From: Strongylocentrotus purpuratus
Lineage: Eukaryota > Echinodermata > Echinoidea > Camarodonta > Strongylocentrotidae
Length of the DNA stretch: 64,000 bases
NCBI RefSeq assembly: GCF_000002235.5
Contig: NW_022145615.1
Coordinates: 16,974,712-17,038,711, forward strand
Direction of reading: 5' to 3'
Numbering within the stretch: position 1 is the stretch's first letter; each line of letters begins with the position of its first letter. Of the stretch, positions 8,990-22,800 are shown piece after piece. Under the pieces are notes generated by a model. The model saw nothing but the letters and a program-made list of their open reading frames with translations, made no database searches and had not been told where the DNA came from. The position numbers and the translations under genes are program-made.

Positions 8990-11900
8990 TATGTACATTA
9001 GGGCCTAGTATAGTTACTTCCTGGCTGGGAGATGGTGACCTGTGAATGATGAACCTACCGGGCCCTGCCCCTTAAATTGTAGGTAAACGGCACGCCCAGT
9101 CAGATGCTCGTTTTTTATTGAATGTATGTACATTAGGGCAGATGCTCTTTTTTGTAATGTATGTAGGTTTATAGTAGTAAGTTTATTTAAATATTTGGCT
9201 GTGAAATGTTTTCCTGTTAAGGATTAGCCCACCAATAAGGCTAACTTGTTTTTTTTATTGAATATAAGTAGATTAGGGCCTAGTATAGGTAACACCTGGC
9301 TGGGAGATGGTGACCTGTGAATGATGAACCTACCGGGCACTACCCTTAAATTGTAGGTAAACGGCACGCCCAGTCAGATGCTCGTTTTTTAATGAATGTA
9401 TGTAGATTGGGGCAGATGCTCTTTTTTTTAATGTATGTGGGTTTATAGTACTGAGTTTTTTTTTAAATATTTGGCTGGGAGAGTTTTTCCTGTAAAGGAT
9501 GAGCCTACCAATAAGGCCAACTTGTTTTTTATTAAATGTATGTAGATTAGGGCCTAGTATAGTTACTTCCTGGCTGGGAGATGGTGACCTGTGAATGATG
9601 AACCTACCGGGCCCTGCCCCTTAAATTACAGGTAAACGGCACGCCCAGTCAGATGCTCGTTTTTTATTGAATGTATGTAGATTAGGGCAGATGCTCTTTT
9701 TTGTAATGTATGTAGGTTTATAGTAGTGAGTTTATTTAAATATTTGGCTGTGAAATGTTTTCCTGTTAAGGATTAGCCCACCAATAAGGCTAACTTGTTT
9801 TTTTTATTGAATATAAGTAGATTAGGGCCTAGTATAGTTAACACCTGGCTGGGAGATGGTGACCTGTGAATGATGAACCTACCGGGCCCTACCCTTAAAT
9901 TGTAGGTAAACGGCACGCCCAGTCAGATGCTCGTTTTTTATTGAATGTATGTAGATTGGGGCAGATGCTCTTTTTTTTAATGTAAGTGGGTTTATAGTAC
10001 TGAGTTTTTTTAAAAATATTTTGCTGGGAGAGTTTTTCCTGTAAAGGATGAGCCTACCAATAAGGCCAACTTGTTTTTTATTAAATGTATGTAGATTAGG
10101 GCCTAGTATAGTTCACTCCTGGCTGGGAGATGGTGACCTGTGAATGATGAACCTACCGGGCCCTGCCCCTTAAATTGTAGGTAAACGGCACGCCCAGTCA
10201 GATGCTCGTTTTTTATTGAATGTATGTACATTAGGGCCTAGTATAGTTACTTCCTGGCTGGGAGATGGTGACCTGTGAATGATGAACCTACCGGGCCCTG
10301 CCCCTTAAATTGTAGGTAAACGGCACGCCCAGTCAGATGCTCGTTTTTTTATTGAATGTAGATTAGGGCAGATGCTGTTTTTTGTAATGTATGTAGGTTT
10401 ATAGTACTGAGTTTTTTAAATATATTGGGCTGGGAGATTTTTTCCTGTAAAGGATGAGCCAACCAATAAGGCCACTTTGTTTTTTACTGAATGTATGTAG
10501 ATTAGGGCCTAGTATAGTTCACTCCTGGCTGGGAGATGGTGACCTGTGAATGATGAACCTACCGGGCCCTGCCCCTTAAATTGTAGGTAAACGGCACGCC
10601 CAGTCAGATGCTTGTTTTTTATTGAATGTATGTACATTGGGGCCTAGTATAGTTACTTCCTGGCTGGGAGATGGTGACCTGTGAATGATGAACCTACCGG
10701 GCCCTGCCCCTTAAATTGTAGGTAAACGGCACGCCCAGTCAGATGCTCGTTTTTTATTGAATGTATGTACATTAGGGCCTAGTATAGTTACTTCCTGGCT
10801 GGGAGATGGTGACCTATGAATGATGAACCTACCGGGCCCTGCCCCTTAAATTGTAGGTAAACGGCACGCCCAGTCAGATGCTCGTTTTTTATTGAATGTA
10901 TGTAGATTAGGGCAGATGCTCTTTTTTGTAATGTATATAGGTTTATAGTAGTGAGTTTATTTAAATATTTGGCTGTGAAATGTTTTCCTGTTAAGGATTA
11001 GCCCACCAATAAGGCTAACTTGTTTTTTTTTATTGAATATAAGTAGATTAGGGCCTAGTATAGTTAACACCTGGCTGGGAGATGATGACCTGTGAATGAT
11101 ATACCTACCGGGCCCTACCCTTAAATTGTAGGTAAACGGCACGCCCAGTCAGATGCTCGTTTTTTATTGAATGTATGTAGATTGGGGCAGATGCTCTTTT
11201 TTTTAATGTAAGTGGGTTTATAGTACTGAGTTTTTTTAAAAATATTTTGCTGGGAGAGTTTTTCCTGTAAAGGATGAGCCTACCAATAAGGCCAACTTGT
11301 TTTTTATTAAATGTATGTAGATTAGGGCCTAGTATAGTTCACTCCTGGCTGGGAGATGGTGACCTGTGAATGATGAACCTACCGGGCCCTGCCCCTTAAA
11401 TTGTAGGTAAACGGCACGCCCAGTCAGATGCTCGTTTTTTATTGAATGTATGTACATTAGGGCCTAGTATAGTTACTTCCTGGCTGGGAGATGGTGACCT
11501 GTGAATGATGAACCTACCGGGCCCTGCCCCTTAAATTGTAGGTAAACGGCACGCCCAGTCAGATGCTCGTTTTTTATTGAATGTAGATTAGGGCAGATGC
11601 TGTTTTTTGTAATGTATGTAGGTTTATAGTACTGAGTTTTTTTAAATATATTGGGCTGGGAGATTTTTTCCTGTAAAGGATGAGCCAACCAATAAGGCCA
11701 CTTTGTTTTTTACTGAATGTATGTAGATTAGGGCCTAGTATAGTTCACTCCTGGCTGGGAGATGGTGACCTGTGAATGATGAACCTACCGGGCCCTGCCC
11801 CTTAAATTGTAGGTAAACGGCACGCCCAGTCAGATGCTTGTTTTTTATTGAATGTATGTACATTAGGGCCTAGTATAGTTACTTCCTGGCTGGGAGATGG

Positions 11901-12125
11901 TGACCTGTGAATGATGAACCTACCGGGCCCTGCCCCTTAAATTGTAGGTAAACGGCACGCCCAGTCAGATGCTCGTTTTTTATTGAATGTATGTACATTA
12001 GGGCCTAGTATAGTTACTTCCTGGCTGGGAGATGGTGACCTATGAATGATGAACCTACCGGGCCCTGCCCCTTAAATTGTAGGTAAACGGCACGCCCAGT
12101 CAGATGCTCGTTTTTTATTGAATGT
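8990..12125. repeat. Higher-order block, 3135-bp period, copy 1
   Basis: Rare variants recur exactly 3135 bp later: TAGGTAACACC at 9286 and 12421, and TTAAATTACA at 9621 and 12756. T-run lengths, such as a T7 run near 10345 and 13480, are also copied. In the stretches I compared the two copies are indistinguishable. Confidence 0.9.
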
Positions 12126-15100
12126 ATGTACATTAGGGCCTAGTATAGTTACTTCCTGGCTGGGAGATGGTGACCTGTGAATGATGAACCTACCGGGCCC
12201 TGCCCCTTAAATTGTAGGTAAACGGCACGCCCAGTCAGATGCTCGTTTTTTATTGAATGTATGTACATTAGGGCAGATGCTCTTTTTTGTAATGTATGTA
12301 GGTTTATAGTAGTAAGTTTATTTAAATATTTGGCTGTGAAATGTTTTCCTGTTAAGGATTAGCCCACCAATAAGGCTAACTTGTTTTTTTTATTGAATAT
12401 AAGTAGATTAGGGCCTAGTATAGGTAACACCTGGCTGGGAGATGGTGACCTGTGAATGATGAACCTACCGGGCACTACCCTTAAATTGTAGGTAAACGGC
12501 ACGCCCAGTCAGATGCTCGTTTTTTAATGAATGTATGTAGATTGGGGCAGATGCTCTTTTTTTTAATGTATGTGGGTTTATAGTACTGAGTTTTTTTTTA
12601 AATATTTGGCTGGGAGAGTTTTTCCTGTAAAGGATGAGCCTACCAATAAGGCCAACTTGTTTTTTATTAAATGTATGTAGATTAGGGCCTAGTATAGTTA
12701 CTTCCTGGCTGGGAGATGGTGACCTGTGAATGATGAACCTACCGGGCCCTGCCCCTTAAATTACAGGTAAACGGCACGCCCAGTCAGATGCTCGTTTTTT
12801 ATTGAATGTATGTAGATTAGGGCAGATGCTCTTTTTTGTAATGTATGTAGGTTTATAGTAGTGAGTTTATTTAAATATTTGGCTGTGAAATGTTTTCCTG
12901 TTAAGGATTAGCCCACCAATAAGGCTAACTTGTTTTTTTTATTGAATATAAGTAGATTAGGGCCTAGTATAGTTAACACCTGGCTGGGAGATGGTGACCT
13001 GTGAATGATGAACCTACCGGGCCCTACCCTTAAATTGTAGGTAAACGGCACGCCCAGTCAGATGCTCGTTTTTTATTGAATGTATGTAGATTGGGGCAGA
13101 TGCTCTTTTTTTTAATGTAAGTGGGTTTATAGTACTGAGTTTTTTTAAAAATATTTTGCTGGGAGAGTTTTTCCTGTAAAGGATGAGCCTACCAATAAGG
13201 CCAACTTGTTTTTTATTAAATGTATGTAGATTAGGGCCTAGTATAGTTCACTCCTGGCTGGGAGATGGTGACCTGTGAATGATGAACCTACCGGGCCCTG
13301 CCCCTTAAATTGTAGGTAAACGGCACGCCCAGTCAGATGCTCGTTTTTTATTGAATGTATGTACATTAGGGCCTAGTATAGTTACTTCCTGGCTGGGAGA
13401 TGGTGACCTGTGAATGATGAACCTACCGGGCCCTGCCCCTTAAATTGTAGGTAAACGGCACGCCCAGTCAGATGCTCGTTTTTTTATTGAATGTAGATTA
13501 GGGCAGATGCTGTTTTTTGTAATGTATGTAGGTTTATAGTACTGAGTTTTTTAAATATATTGGGCTGGGAGATTTTTTCCTGTAAAGGATGAGCCAACCA
13601 ATAAGGCCACTTTGTTTTTTACTGAATGTATGTAGATTAGGGCCTAGTATAGTTCACTCCTGGCTGGGAGATGGTGACCTGTGAATGATGAACCTACCGG
13701 GCCCTGCCCCTTAAATTGTAGGTAAACGGCACGCCCAGTCAGATGCTTGTTTTTTATTGAATGTATGTACATTGGGGCCTAGTATAGTTACTTCCTGGCT
13801 GGGAGATGGTGACCTGTGAATGATGAACCTACCGGGCCCTGCCCCTTAAATTGTAGGTAAACGGCACGCCCAGTCAGATGCTCGTTTTTTATTGAATGTA
13901 TGTACATTAGGGCCTAGTATAGTTACTTCCTGGCTGGGAGATGGTGACCTATGAATGATGAACCTACCGGGCCCTGCCCCTTAAATTGTAGGTAAACGGC
14001 ACGCCCAGTCAGATGCTCGTTTTTTATTGAATGTATGTAGATTAGGGCAGATGCTCTTTTTTGTAATGTATATAGGTTTATAGTAGTGAGTTTATTTAAA
14101 TATTTGGCTGTGAAATGTTTTCCTGTTAAGGATTAGCCCACCAATAAGGCTAACTTGTTTTTTTTTATTGAATATAAGTAGATTAGGGCCTAGTATAGTT
14201 AACACCTGGCTGGGAGATGATGACCTGTGAATGATATACCTACCGGGCCCTACCCTTAAATTGTAGGTAAACGGCACGCCCAGTCAGATGCTCGTTTTTT
14301 ATTGAATGTATGTAGATTGGGGCAGATGCTCTTTTTTTTAATGTAAGTGGGTTTATAGTACTGAGTTTTTTTAAAAATATTTTGCTGGGAGAGTTTTTCC
14401 TGTAAAGGATGAGCCTACCAATAAGGCCAACTTGTTTTTTATTAAATGTATGTAGATTAGGGCCTAGTATAGTTCACTCCTGGCTGGGAGATGGTGACCT
14501 GTGAATGATGAACCTACCGGGCCCTGCCCCTTAAATTGTAGGTAAACGGCACGCCCAGTCAGATGCTCGTTTTTTATTGAATGTATGTACATTAGGGCCT
14601 AGTATAGTTACTTCCTGGCTGGGAGATGGTGACCTGTGAATGATGAACCTACCGGGCCCTGCCCCTTAAATTGTAGGTAAACGGCACGCCCAGTCAGATG
14701 CTCGTTTTTTATTGAATGTAGATTAGGGCAGATGCTGTTTTTTGTAATGTATGTAGGTTTATAGTACTGAGTTTTTTTAAATATATTGGGCTGGGAGATT
14801 TTTTCCTGTAAAGGATGAGCCAACCAATAAGGCCACTTTGTTTTTTACTGAATGTATGTAGATTAGGGCCTAGTATAGTTCACTCCTGGCTGGGAGATGG
14901 TGACCTGTGAATGATGAACCTACCGGGCCCTGCCCCTTAAATTGTAGGTAAACGGCACGCCCAGTCAGATGCTTGTTTTTTATTGAATGTATGTACATTA
15001 GGGCCTAGTATAGTTACTTCCTGGCTGGGAGATGGTGACCTGTGAATGATGAACCTACCGGGCCCTGCCCCTTAAATTGTAGGTAAACGGCACGCCCAGT

Positions 15101-15262
15101 CAGATGCTCGTTTTTTATTGAATGTATGTACATTAGGGCCTAGTATAGTTACTTCCTGGCTGGGAGATGGTGACCTATGAATGATGAACCTACCGGGCCC
15201 TGCCCCTTAAATTGTAGGTAAACGGCACGCCCAGTCAGATGCTCGTTTTTTATTGAATGTAT
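12126..15262. repeat. Higher-order block, 3135-bp period, copy 2
   Basis: In register with 8990-12125 until 15262, where copy 2 turns into GTAGATTAGGGCAGATGC while copy 1 continued GTACATTAGGGCCTAG. That switch is the junction with the next, shorter duplication. Confidence 0.9.
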
Positions 15263-16489
15263 GTAGATTAGGGCAGATGCTCTTTTTTGTAATGTATATA
15301 GGTTTATAGTAGTGAGTTTATTTAAATATTTGGCTGTGAAATGTTTTCCTGTTAAGGATTAGCCCACCAATAAGGCTAACTTGTTTTTTTTTATTGAATA
15401 TAAGTAGATTAGGGCCTAGTATAGTTAACACCTGGCTGGGAGATGATGACCTGTGAATGATATACCTACCGGGCCCTACCCTTAAATTGTAGGTAAACGG
15501 CACGCCCAGTCAGATGCTCGTTTTTTATTGAATGTATGTAGATTGGGGCAGATGCTCTTTTTTTTTAATGTAAGTGGGTTTATAGTACTGAGTTTTTTTA
15601 AAAATATTTTGCTGGGAGAGTTTTTCCTGTAAAGGATGAGCCTACCAATAAGGCCAACTTGTTTTTTATTAAATGTATGTAGATTAGGGCCTAGTATAGT
15701 TCACTCCTGGCTGGGAGATGGTGACCTGTGAATGATGAACCTACCGGGCCCTGCCCCTTAAATTGTAGGTAAACGGCACGCCCAGTCAGATGCTCGTTTT
15801 TTATTGAATGTATGTACATTAGGGCCTAGTATAGTTACTTCCTCGCTGGGAGATGGTGACCTGTGAATGATGAACCTACCGGGCCCTGCCCCTTAAATTG
15901 TAGGTAAACGGCACGCCCAGTCAGATGCTCGTTTTTTATTGAATGTAGATTAGGGCAGATGCTGTTTTTTGTAATGTATGTAGGTTTATAGTACTGAGTT
16001 TTTTTAAATATATTGGGCTGGGAGATTTTTTCCTGTAAAGGATGAGCCAACCAATAAGGCCACTTTGTTTTTTACTGAATGTATGTAGATTAGGGCCTAG
16101 TATAGTTCACTCCTGGCTGGGAGATGGTGACCTGTGAATGATGAACCTACCGGGCCCTGCCCCTTAAATTGTAGGTAAACGGCACGCCCAGTCAGATGCT
16201 TGTTTTTTATTGAATGTATGTACATTAGGGCCTAGTATAGTTACTTCCTGGCTGGGAGATGGTGACCTGTGAATGATGAACCTACCGGGCCCTGCCCCTT
16301 AAATTGTAGGTAAACGGCACGCCCAGTCAGATGCTCGTTTTTTATTGAATGTATGTACATTAGGGCCTAGTATAGTTACTTCCTGGCTGGGAGATGGTGA
16401 CCTATGAATGATGAACCTACCGGGCCCTGCCCCTTAAATTGTAGGTAAACGGCACGCCCAGTCAGATGCTCGTTTTTTATTGAATGTAT
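15263..16489. repeat. Higher-order sub-block repeating 14037-15262 (period 1226 bp)
   Basis: This block repeats the preceding 1226 bp (TATAGGTTTA variant at 14071 and 15297) with only a few changes that I see: one extra T in the run near 15556, and CCTCGCTGGG at 15841 where the partner has CCTGGCTGGG. It is a second, later or partial, unequal exchange on top of the 3135-bp block. Confidence 0.85.
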
Positions 16490-19470
16490 GTACATTAGGG
16501 CCTAGTATAGTTACTTCCTGGCTGGGAGATGGTCACCTGTGAATGATGAACCTACCGGGCCCTGCCTCTTAAATTGTAGGTAAAAGGCACGCCCAGTCAG
16601 ATGCTCGTTTTTATTGAATGTATGTACATTAGGGCCTAGTATAGTTACTTCCTGACTGGGAGATGGTGACCTGTGAATGATGAACCTACCGGGCCCTGCC
16701 CCTTAAATTGTAGGTAAACGGCACGCCCAGTCAGATGCTCGTTTTTTATTGAATGTATGTACATTAGGGCCTAGTATAGTTCACTCCTGGCTGGGAGATG
16801 GTGACCTGTGAATGATGAACCTACCGGGCCCTGCCCCTTAAATTGTAGGTAAACGGCACGCCCAGTCAGATGCTCGTTTTTTATTGAATGTATGTACATT
16901 AGGGCCTAGTATAGTTACTTCCTGGCTGGGAGATGGTGACCTGTGAATGATGAACCTACGGGGCCCTGCCCCTTAAATTGTAGGTAAACGGCACGCCCAG
17001 TCGGATGCCCGTTTTTTATTGAACATTAGGGCCTAGTATAGTTACTTCCTGGCTGGGAGATGGTGACCTATGAATGATGAACCTACCGGGCCCTGCCCCT
17101 TAAATTGTAGGTAAACGGCACGCCCAGTCAGATGCTCGTTTTTTATTGAATGTATGTACATTAGGGCCTAGTATAGTTACTTCCTGGCTGGGAGATGGTG
17201 ACCTGTGAATGATGAACCTACCGGGCCCTGCCCCTTAAATTGTAGGTAAACGGCACGCCCAGTCAGATGTTCGTTTTTTATTGAATGTATGTACATTAGG
17301 GCCTAGTATAGTTCACTCCTGGCTGGGAGATGGTGACCTGTGAATGATGAACCTACCGGGCCCTGCCCCTTAAATTACAGGTAAACGGCACGCCCAGTCA
17401 GATGCTCGTTTTTTATTGAATGTATGTAGATTAGGGCAGATGCTCTTTTTTGTAATGTATGTAGGTTTATAGTAGTGAGTTTATTTAAATATTTGGCTGT
17501 GAAATGTTTTCCTGTTAAGGATTAGCCCACCAATAAGGCTAACTTGTTTTTTTATTGAATATAAGTAGATAAGGGCCTAGTATAGTTAACACCTGGCTGG
17601 GAGATGGTGACCTGTGAATGATGACCCTACCGGGCCCTATCCTTAAATTGTAGGTAAACGGCACGCCCAGTCAGATGCTCGTTGTTTATTGAATGTATGT
17701 AGATTGGGGCAGATGCTCTTTTTTTTAATGTAAGTGGGTTTATAGTACTGAGTTTTTTTTAAAATATTTTGCTGGGAGAGTTTTTCCTGTAAAGGATGAG
17801 CCTACCAATAAGGCCAACTTGTTTTTTATTAAATGTATGTAGATTAGGGCCTAGTATAGTTCACTCCTGGCTGGGAGATGGTGACCTGTGAATGATGAAC
17901 CTACCGGGCCCTGCCCCTTAAATTGTAGGTAAACGGCACGCCCAGTCAGATGCTCGTTTTTAATTGAATGTATGTACATTAGGGCCTAGTATAGTTACTT
18001 CCTGGCTGGGAGATGGTGACCTGTGAATGATGAACCTACCGGGCCATGCCCCTTAAATTGTAGGTAAACGGCACGCCCAGTCAGATGCTCGTTTTTTATT
18101 GAATGTAGATTAGGGCAGATGCTGTTTTTTGTAATGTATGTAGGTTTATAGTACTGAGTTTTTTAAATATATTGGGCTGGGAGATTTTTTCCTGTAAAGG
18201 ATGAGCCAACCAATAAGGCCACTTTGTTTTTTACTGAATGTATGTAGATTAGGGCCTAGTATAGTTCACTCCTGGCTGGGAGATGGTGACCTGTGAATGA
18301 TGAACCTACCGGGCCCTGCCCCTTAAATTGTAGGTAAACGGCACGCCCAGTCAGATGCTTGTTTTTTATTGAATGTATGTACATTAGGGCCTAGTATAGT
18401 TACTTCCTGGCTGGGAGATGGTGACCTGTGAATGATGAACCTACCGGGCCCTGCCCCTTAAATTGTAGGTAAACGGCACGCCCAGTCAGATGCTCGTTTT
18501 TTATTGAATGTATGTACATTAGGGCCTAGTATAGTTACTTCCTGGCTGGGAGATGGTGACCTATGAATGATGAACCTACCGGGCCCTGCCCCTTAAATTG
18601 TAGGTAAACGGCACGCCCAGTCAGATGCTTGTTTTTTATTGAATGTATGTTCATTAGGGCCAAGTATAGTTACTTCCTGGCTGGGAGATGGTCACCTGTG
18701 AATGATGAACCTACCGGGCCCTGCCCCCTAAATTGTAGGTAAAAAGCACGCCCAGTCAGATGCTCGTTTTTTATTGAATGTATGTACATTAGGGCCTAGT
18801 ATAGTTACTTCCTGACTGGGAGATGGTGACCTGTGAATGATGAACCTACCGGGCCCTGCCCCTTAAATTGTAGGTAAACGGCACGCCCAGTCAGATGCTC
18901 GTTTTTTATTGAATGTATGTACATTAGGGCCTAGTATAGTTCACCCCTGGCTGGGAGATGGTGACCTGTGAATGATGAACCTACCGGGCCCTGCCCCTTA
19001 AATTGTAGGTAAACGGCACGCCCAGTCAGATGCTCGTTTTTTATTGAATGTATGTACATTAGGGCCTAGTATAGTTACTTCCTGGCTGGGAGATGGTGAC
19101 CTGTGAATGATGAACCTACGGGGCCCTGCCCCTTAAATTGTAGGTTAACGGCACGCCCAGTCAGATGCCCGTTTTTTATTGAACATTAGGGCCTAGTATA
19201 GTTACTTCCTGGCTGGGAGATGGTGACCTGTGAATGATGAACCTACCGGGCCCTGCCCCTTAAATTGTAGGTAAACGGCACGCCCAGTCAGATGCTCGTT
19301 TTTTATTGAATGTATGTACATTAGGGCCTAGTATAGTTACTTCCTGGCTGGGAGATGGTGACCTGTGAATGATGAACCTACCGGGCCCTGCCCCTTAAAT
19401 TGTAGGTAAACGGCACGCCCAGTCAGATGTTCGTTTTTTATTGAATGTATGTACATTAGGGCCTAGTATA
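16400..19470. repeat. Higher-order period of ~2160 bp within the satellite
   Basis: Diagnostic variants recur about 2160 bp apart: GGTCACCTGTGAATG at 16531 and 18690, CCTACGGGGCCCTG at 16954 and 19114, and the shortened spacer TTATTGAACATTAGGG near 17015 and 19175. The two copies differ at several sites (for example TAGGTAAACG versus TAGGTTAACG near 19143), so this duplication looks older than the 3135-bp one. Confidence 0.8.
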
Positions 19471-19849
19471 GTTCACTCCTGGCTGGGAGATGGTGACCTG
19501 TGAATGATGAACCTACCGGGCCCTGCCCCTTAAATTGTGGGTAAACGGCACGCCCAGTCAGATGCTCGTTTTTTATTGAATGTATGTACATTAGGGCCTA
19601 GTATAGTTACTTCCTGGCTGGGAGATGGTGACCTGTGACTGATGAACCTACCGGGCCCTGCCCCTTAAATTGTAGGTAAACGGCACGCCCAGTCAGATGC
19701 TCGTTTTTTATTGAATGTATGTTCATTAGGGCCTAGTATAGTTACTTCCTGGCTGGGAGATGGTGACCTGTGAATGATGAACCTACCTGGCCCTGCCGCT
19801 CAAAATGTAGGTGAACGGCACGCCCAGTCAGATGCTCGTTTTTTATTGA

Positions 19850-22800
19850 ATGTATGTAGCTTAGGGGTGAGTAGGGGTGAGTGTAGTTAAATGTAGTTGA
19901 TGTTTAGCTGGGAACTGGTGACCTGTGAATGATGAGCCTACCAATAAGCCCACTTTTTTTTTATTGAATATAAGTAGATTTAGGCCTAGTAATAGTTAAC
20001 TCCTAGCTGGGAGATAGTGACCTGTAAATGATGAACCTACCGGGCCCTACCCTTAAATTGTAGGTAATCGGCACGCCCAGTCAGATGCTCTTTTTTGTAA
20101 TGTATGTAGGTTTATAGTAGTGAGTTTTTTTTAATATTTGGCTGTGAATTAATTTCCTATTAATGATAAGCCCACCCATAAGGCTAACTTGTTTTGTTTT
20201 ATTGAATATAAGTAGATTAGGGCCTAGTATAGTTAACTCCTGGCTGGGAGATGGTGACCTGTGAATGATGAACCTACCTGGCCCTGCCCCTTAATTTGTA
20301 GGTAAACGGCACGCCCAGTCAGATGCTCTTTTTTATAATGCATGTAGGTTTATAGTATGGAGTTTTTTTAATATTTGGCTGTGAAATGTTTTCCTGTTAA
20401 TGATTAGCCCACGAATAAGGCTAACTTGTTTTTTTTTTATTGAATATAAGTAGATAAGGGCCTAGTATAGTTAAGTCCTGGCTGGGAGATGGTGACCTGT
20501 GAATGATGAACCTTCCGGGCCCTACCATTAAATTGTCGGTAAACGGCACGCCCAGTCAGATGCTCTTTTTTGTAATGCATGTTGGTTTATAGTAGTGAGT
20601 TTTTTAAATATTTGGCTGTGAAATGTTTTCCTGTTAATGATTAGCCCACCAATAAGGCTAACTTGTTTTTTTTATTGAATATAAGTAGATTAGGGCCTAG
20701 TATAGTTACTTCCTGGCTGGGAGATGGTGACCTGTGAATGATGAACCTACCGGGCCCTGCCCCTTAAATTGTAGGTAAACGGCACGCCCAGTCAGATGCT
20801 CGTTTTTTATTGAATGTATGTAGATTGGGGCAGATGCTCTTTTTTTGTAATGTATGTGGGTTTATAGTACTGAGTTTTTTTAAATATTTGGCTGGGAGAA
20901 TTTTTCCTGTAAAGGATGACCCTACCAATAAGGCAAACTTGTATTTTATTGAATGTATGTAGATTAGGGCCTAGTATAGTTCACTCCTGACTGGGAGATG
21001 GTGACCTGTGAATGATGAGCCAAACAATAAGCCCACCTTTTTTTTATTGAATATAAGTAGATTTAGGCCTAGTAATAGTTAACTCCTGGCTGGGAGATGG
21101 TGACCTGTGAATGATGAACCTACCGGGCCCTGCCCCTTAAATTGTAGGTAAACGGCACGCCCAGTCAGATGCTCTTTTTTGTAATGTATGTAGGTTTATA
21201 GTAGTGAGTTTTTTTAAATATTTGGCTGTGAATTAATTTCCTGTTAATGATTAGCTCACCCATGAGGCCAACTTGTTTTTTTCATTGAATATAAGTAGAT
21301 TAGGGCCTAGTATAGTTAACTCCTGGCTGGGAGATGGTGACCTGTGAATGATGAACCTACCTGGCCCTGCCCCTTAATTTGTAGGTAAACGGCACGCCCA
21401 GTCAGATGCTCTTTTTTATAATGCATGTAGGTTTATAGTAGTGAGTTTTTTAAATATTTGGCTGTGAAATGTTTTCCTGTTAATGATTAGCCCACCAATA
21501 AGGCTAACTTGTTTTTTTTATTGAATATAAGTAGATTAGGGCCTAGTATAGTTAACTCCTGGCTGGGAGATGGTGACCTGTGAATGATGAACCTACCGGG
21601 CCCTGCCCCTTAAATTGTAGGTAAACGGCACGCCCAGTCAGATGCTCGTTTTTTATTGAATGTATGTTCATTAGGGCCTAGTATAGTTACTTCCTGGCTG
21701 GGAGATGGTGACCTGTGAATGATGAACCTACCTGGCCCTGCCGCTCAAAATGTAGGTGAACGGCACGCCCAGTCAGATGCTCGTTTTTTATTGAATGTAT
21801 GTACATTAGGGCCTAGTAATAGTTAACTCCTGGCTGGGAGATGATGACCTGTGAATGATGAACCTACCGGGCCCTGCCCCTTAAATTGTAGGTAAACGGC
21901 ACGCCCAGTCAGATGCTCGTTTTTTTATGAATTTATGTACATTAGGGCCTAGTATAGTTACTTCCTGGCTGGGAGATTGTGACCTGTGAATGATAAACCT
22001 ACCTGGCCCTGCCGCTCAAAATGTAGGTGAACGGCAGGCCCTATCAGATGCTCTTTTTTGTTGAATGTATGTAGCTTAGGGGTGAGTAGGGGTGAGTGTA
22101 GTTAAATGTAGTTGATGTTTAGCTGGGAACTGGTGACCTGTGAATGATGAGCCTACCAATAAGCCCACCTTTTTTTTTTATTGAATATAAGTAGATGTAG
22201 GCCTAGTAATAGTTAACTCCTGGCTGGGAGATAGTGACCTGTGAATGATGAACCTACCGGGCCCTACCCTTAAATTGTAGGTAAACGGCACGCCCAGTCA
22301 GATGCTCTTTTTTGTAATGTATGTAGGTTGATAGTAGTGAGTTTTTTTTAATATCTGGCTGTGAATTAATTTCCTGTTAATGATTAGCCCACCCATAAGG
22401 CTAACTTGTTTTGTTTTATTGAATATAAGTAGATTAGGGCCTAGTATAGTTAACTCCTGGCTGGGAGATGGTGACCTGTGAATGATGAACCTACCTGGCC
22501 CTGCCCCTTAATTTGTAGGTAAACGGCACGCCCAGTCAGATGCTCTTTTTTGTAATGTATGTAGGTTTATAGTAGTGAGTTTTTTTAAATATTTGGCTGT
22601 GAATTAATTTCCTGTTAATGATTAGCTCACCCATGAGGCCAACTTGTTTTTTTCATTGAATATAAGTAGATTAGGGCCTAGTATAGTTAACTCCTGGCTG
22701 GGAGATGGTGACCTGTGAATGATGAACCTACCTGGCCCTGCCCCTTAATTTGTAGGTAAACGGCACGCCCAGTCAGATGCTCTTTTTTTATAATGCATGT

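Noticed and set aside
10957..16050. Identical 61- and 71-codon minus-strand frames recurring three times each
   Set aside because: They are the satellite repeat read in one frame; the copies differ only as the DNA repeats do, and monomers elsewhere in the array carry stops in that frame.
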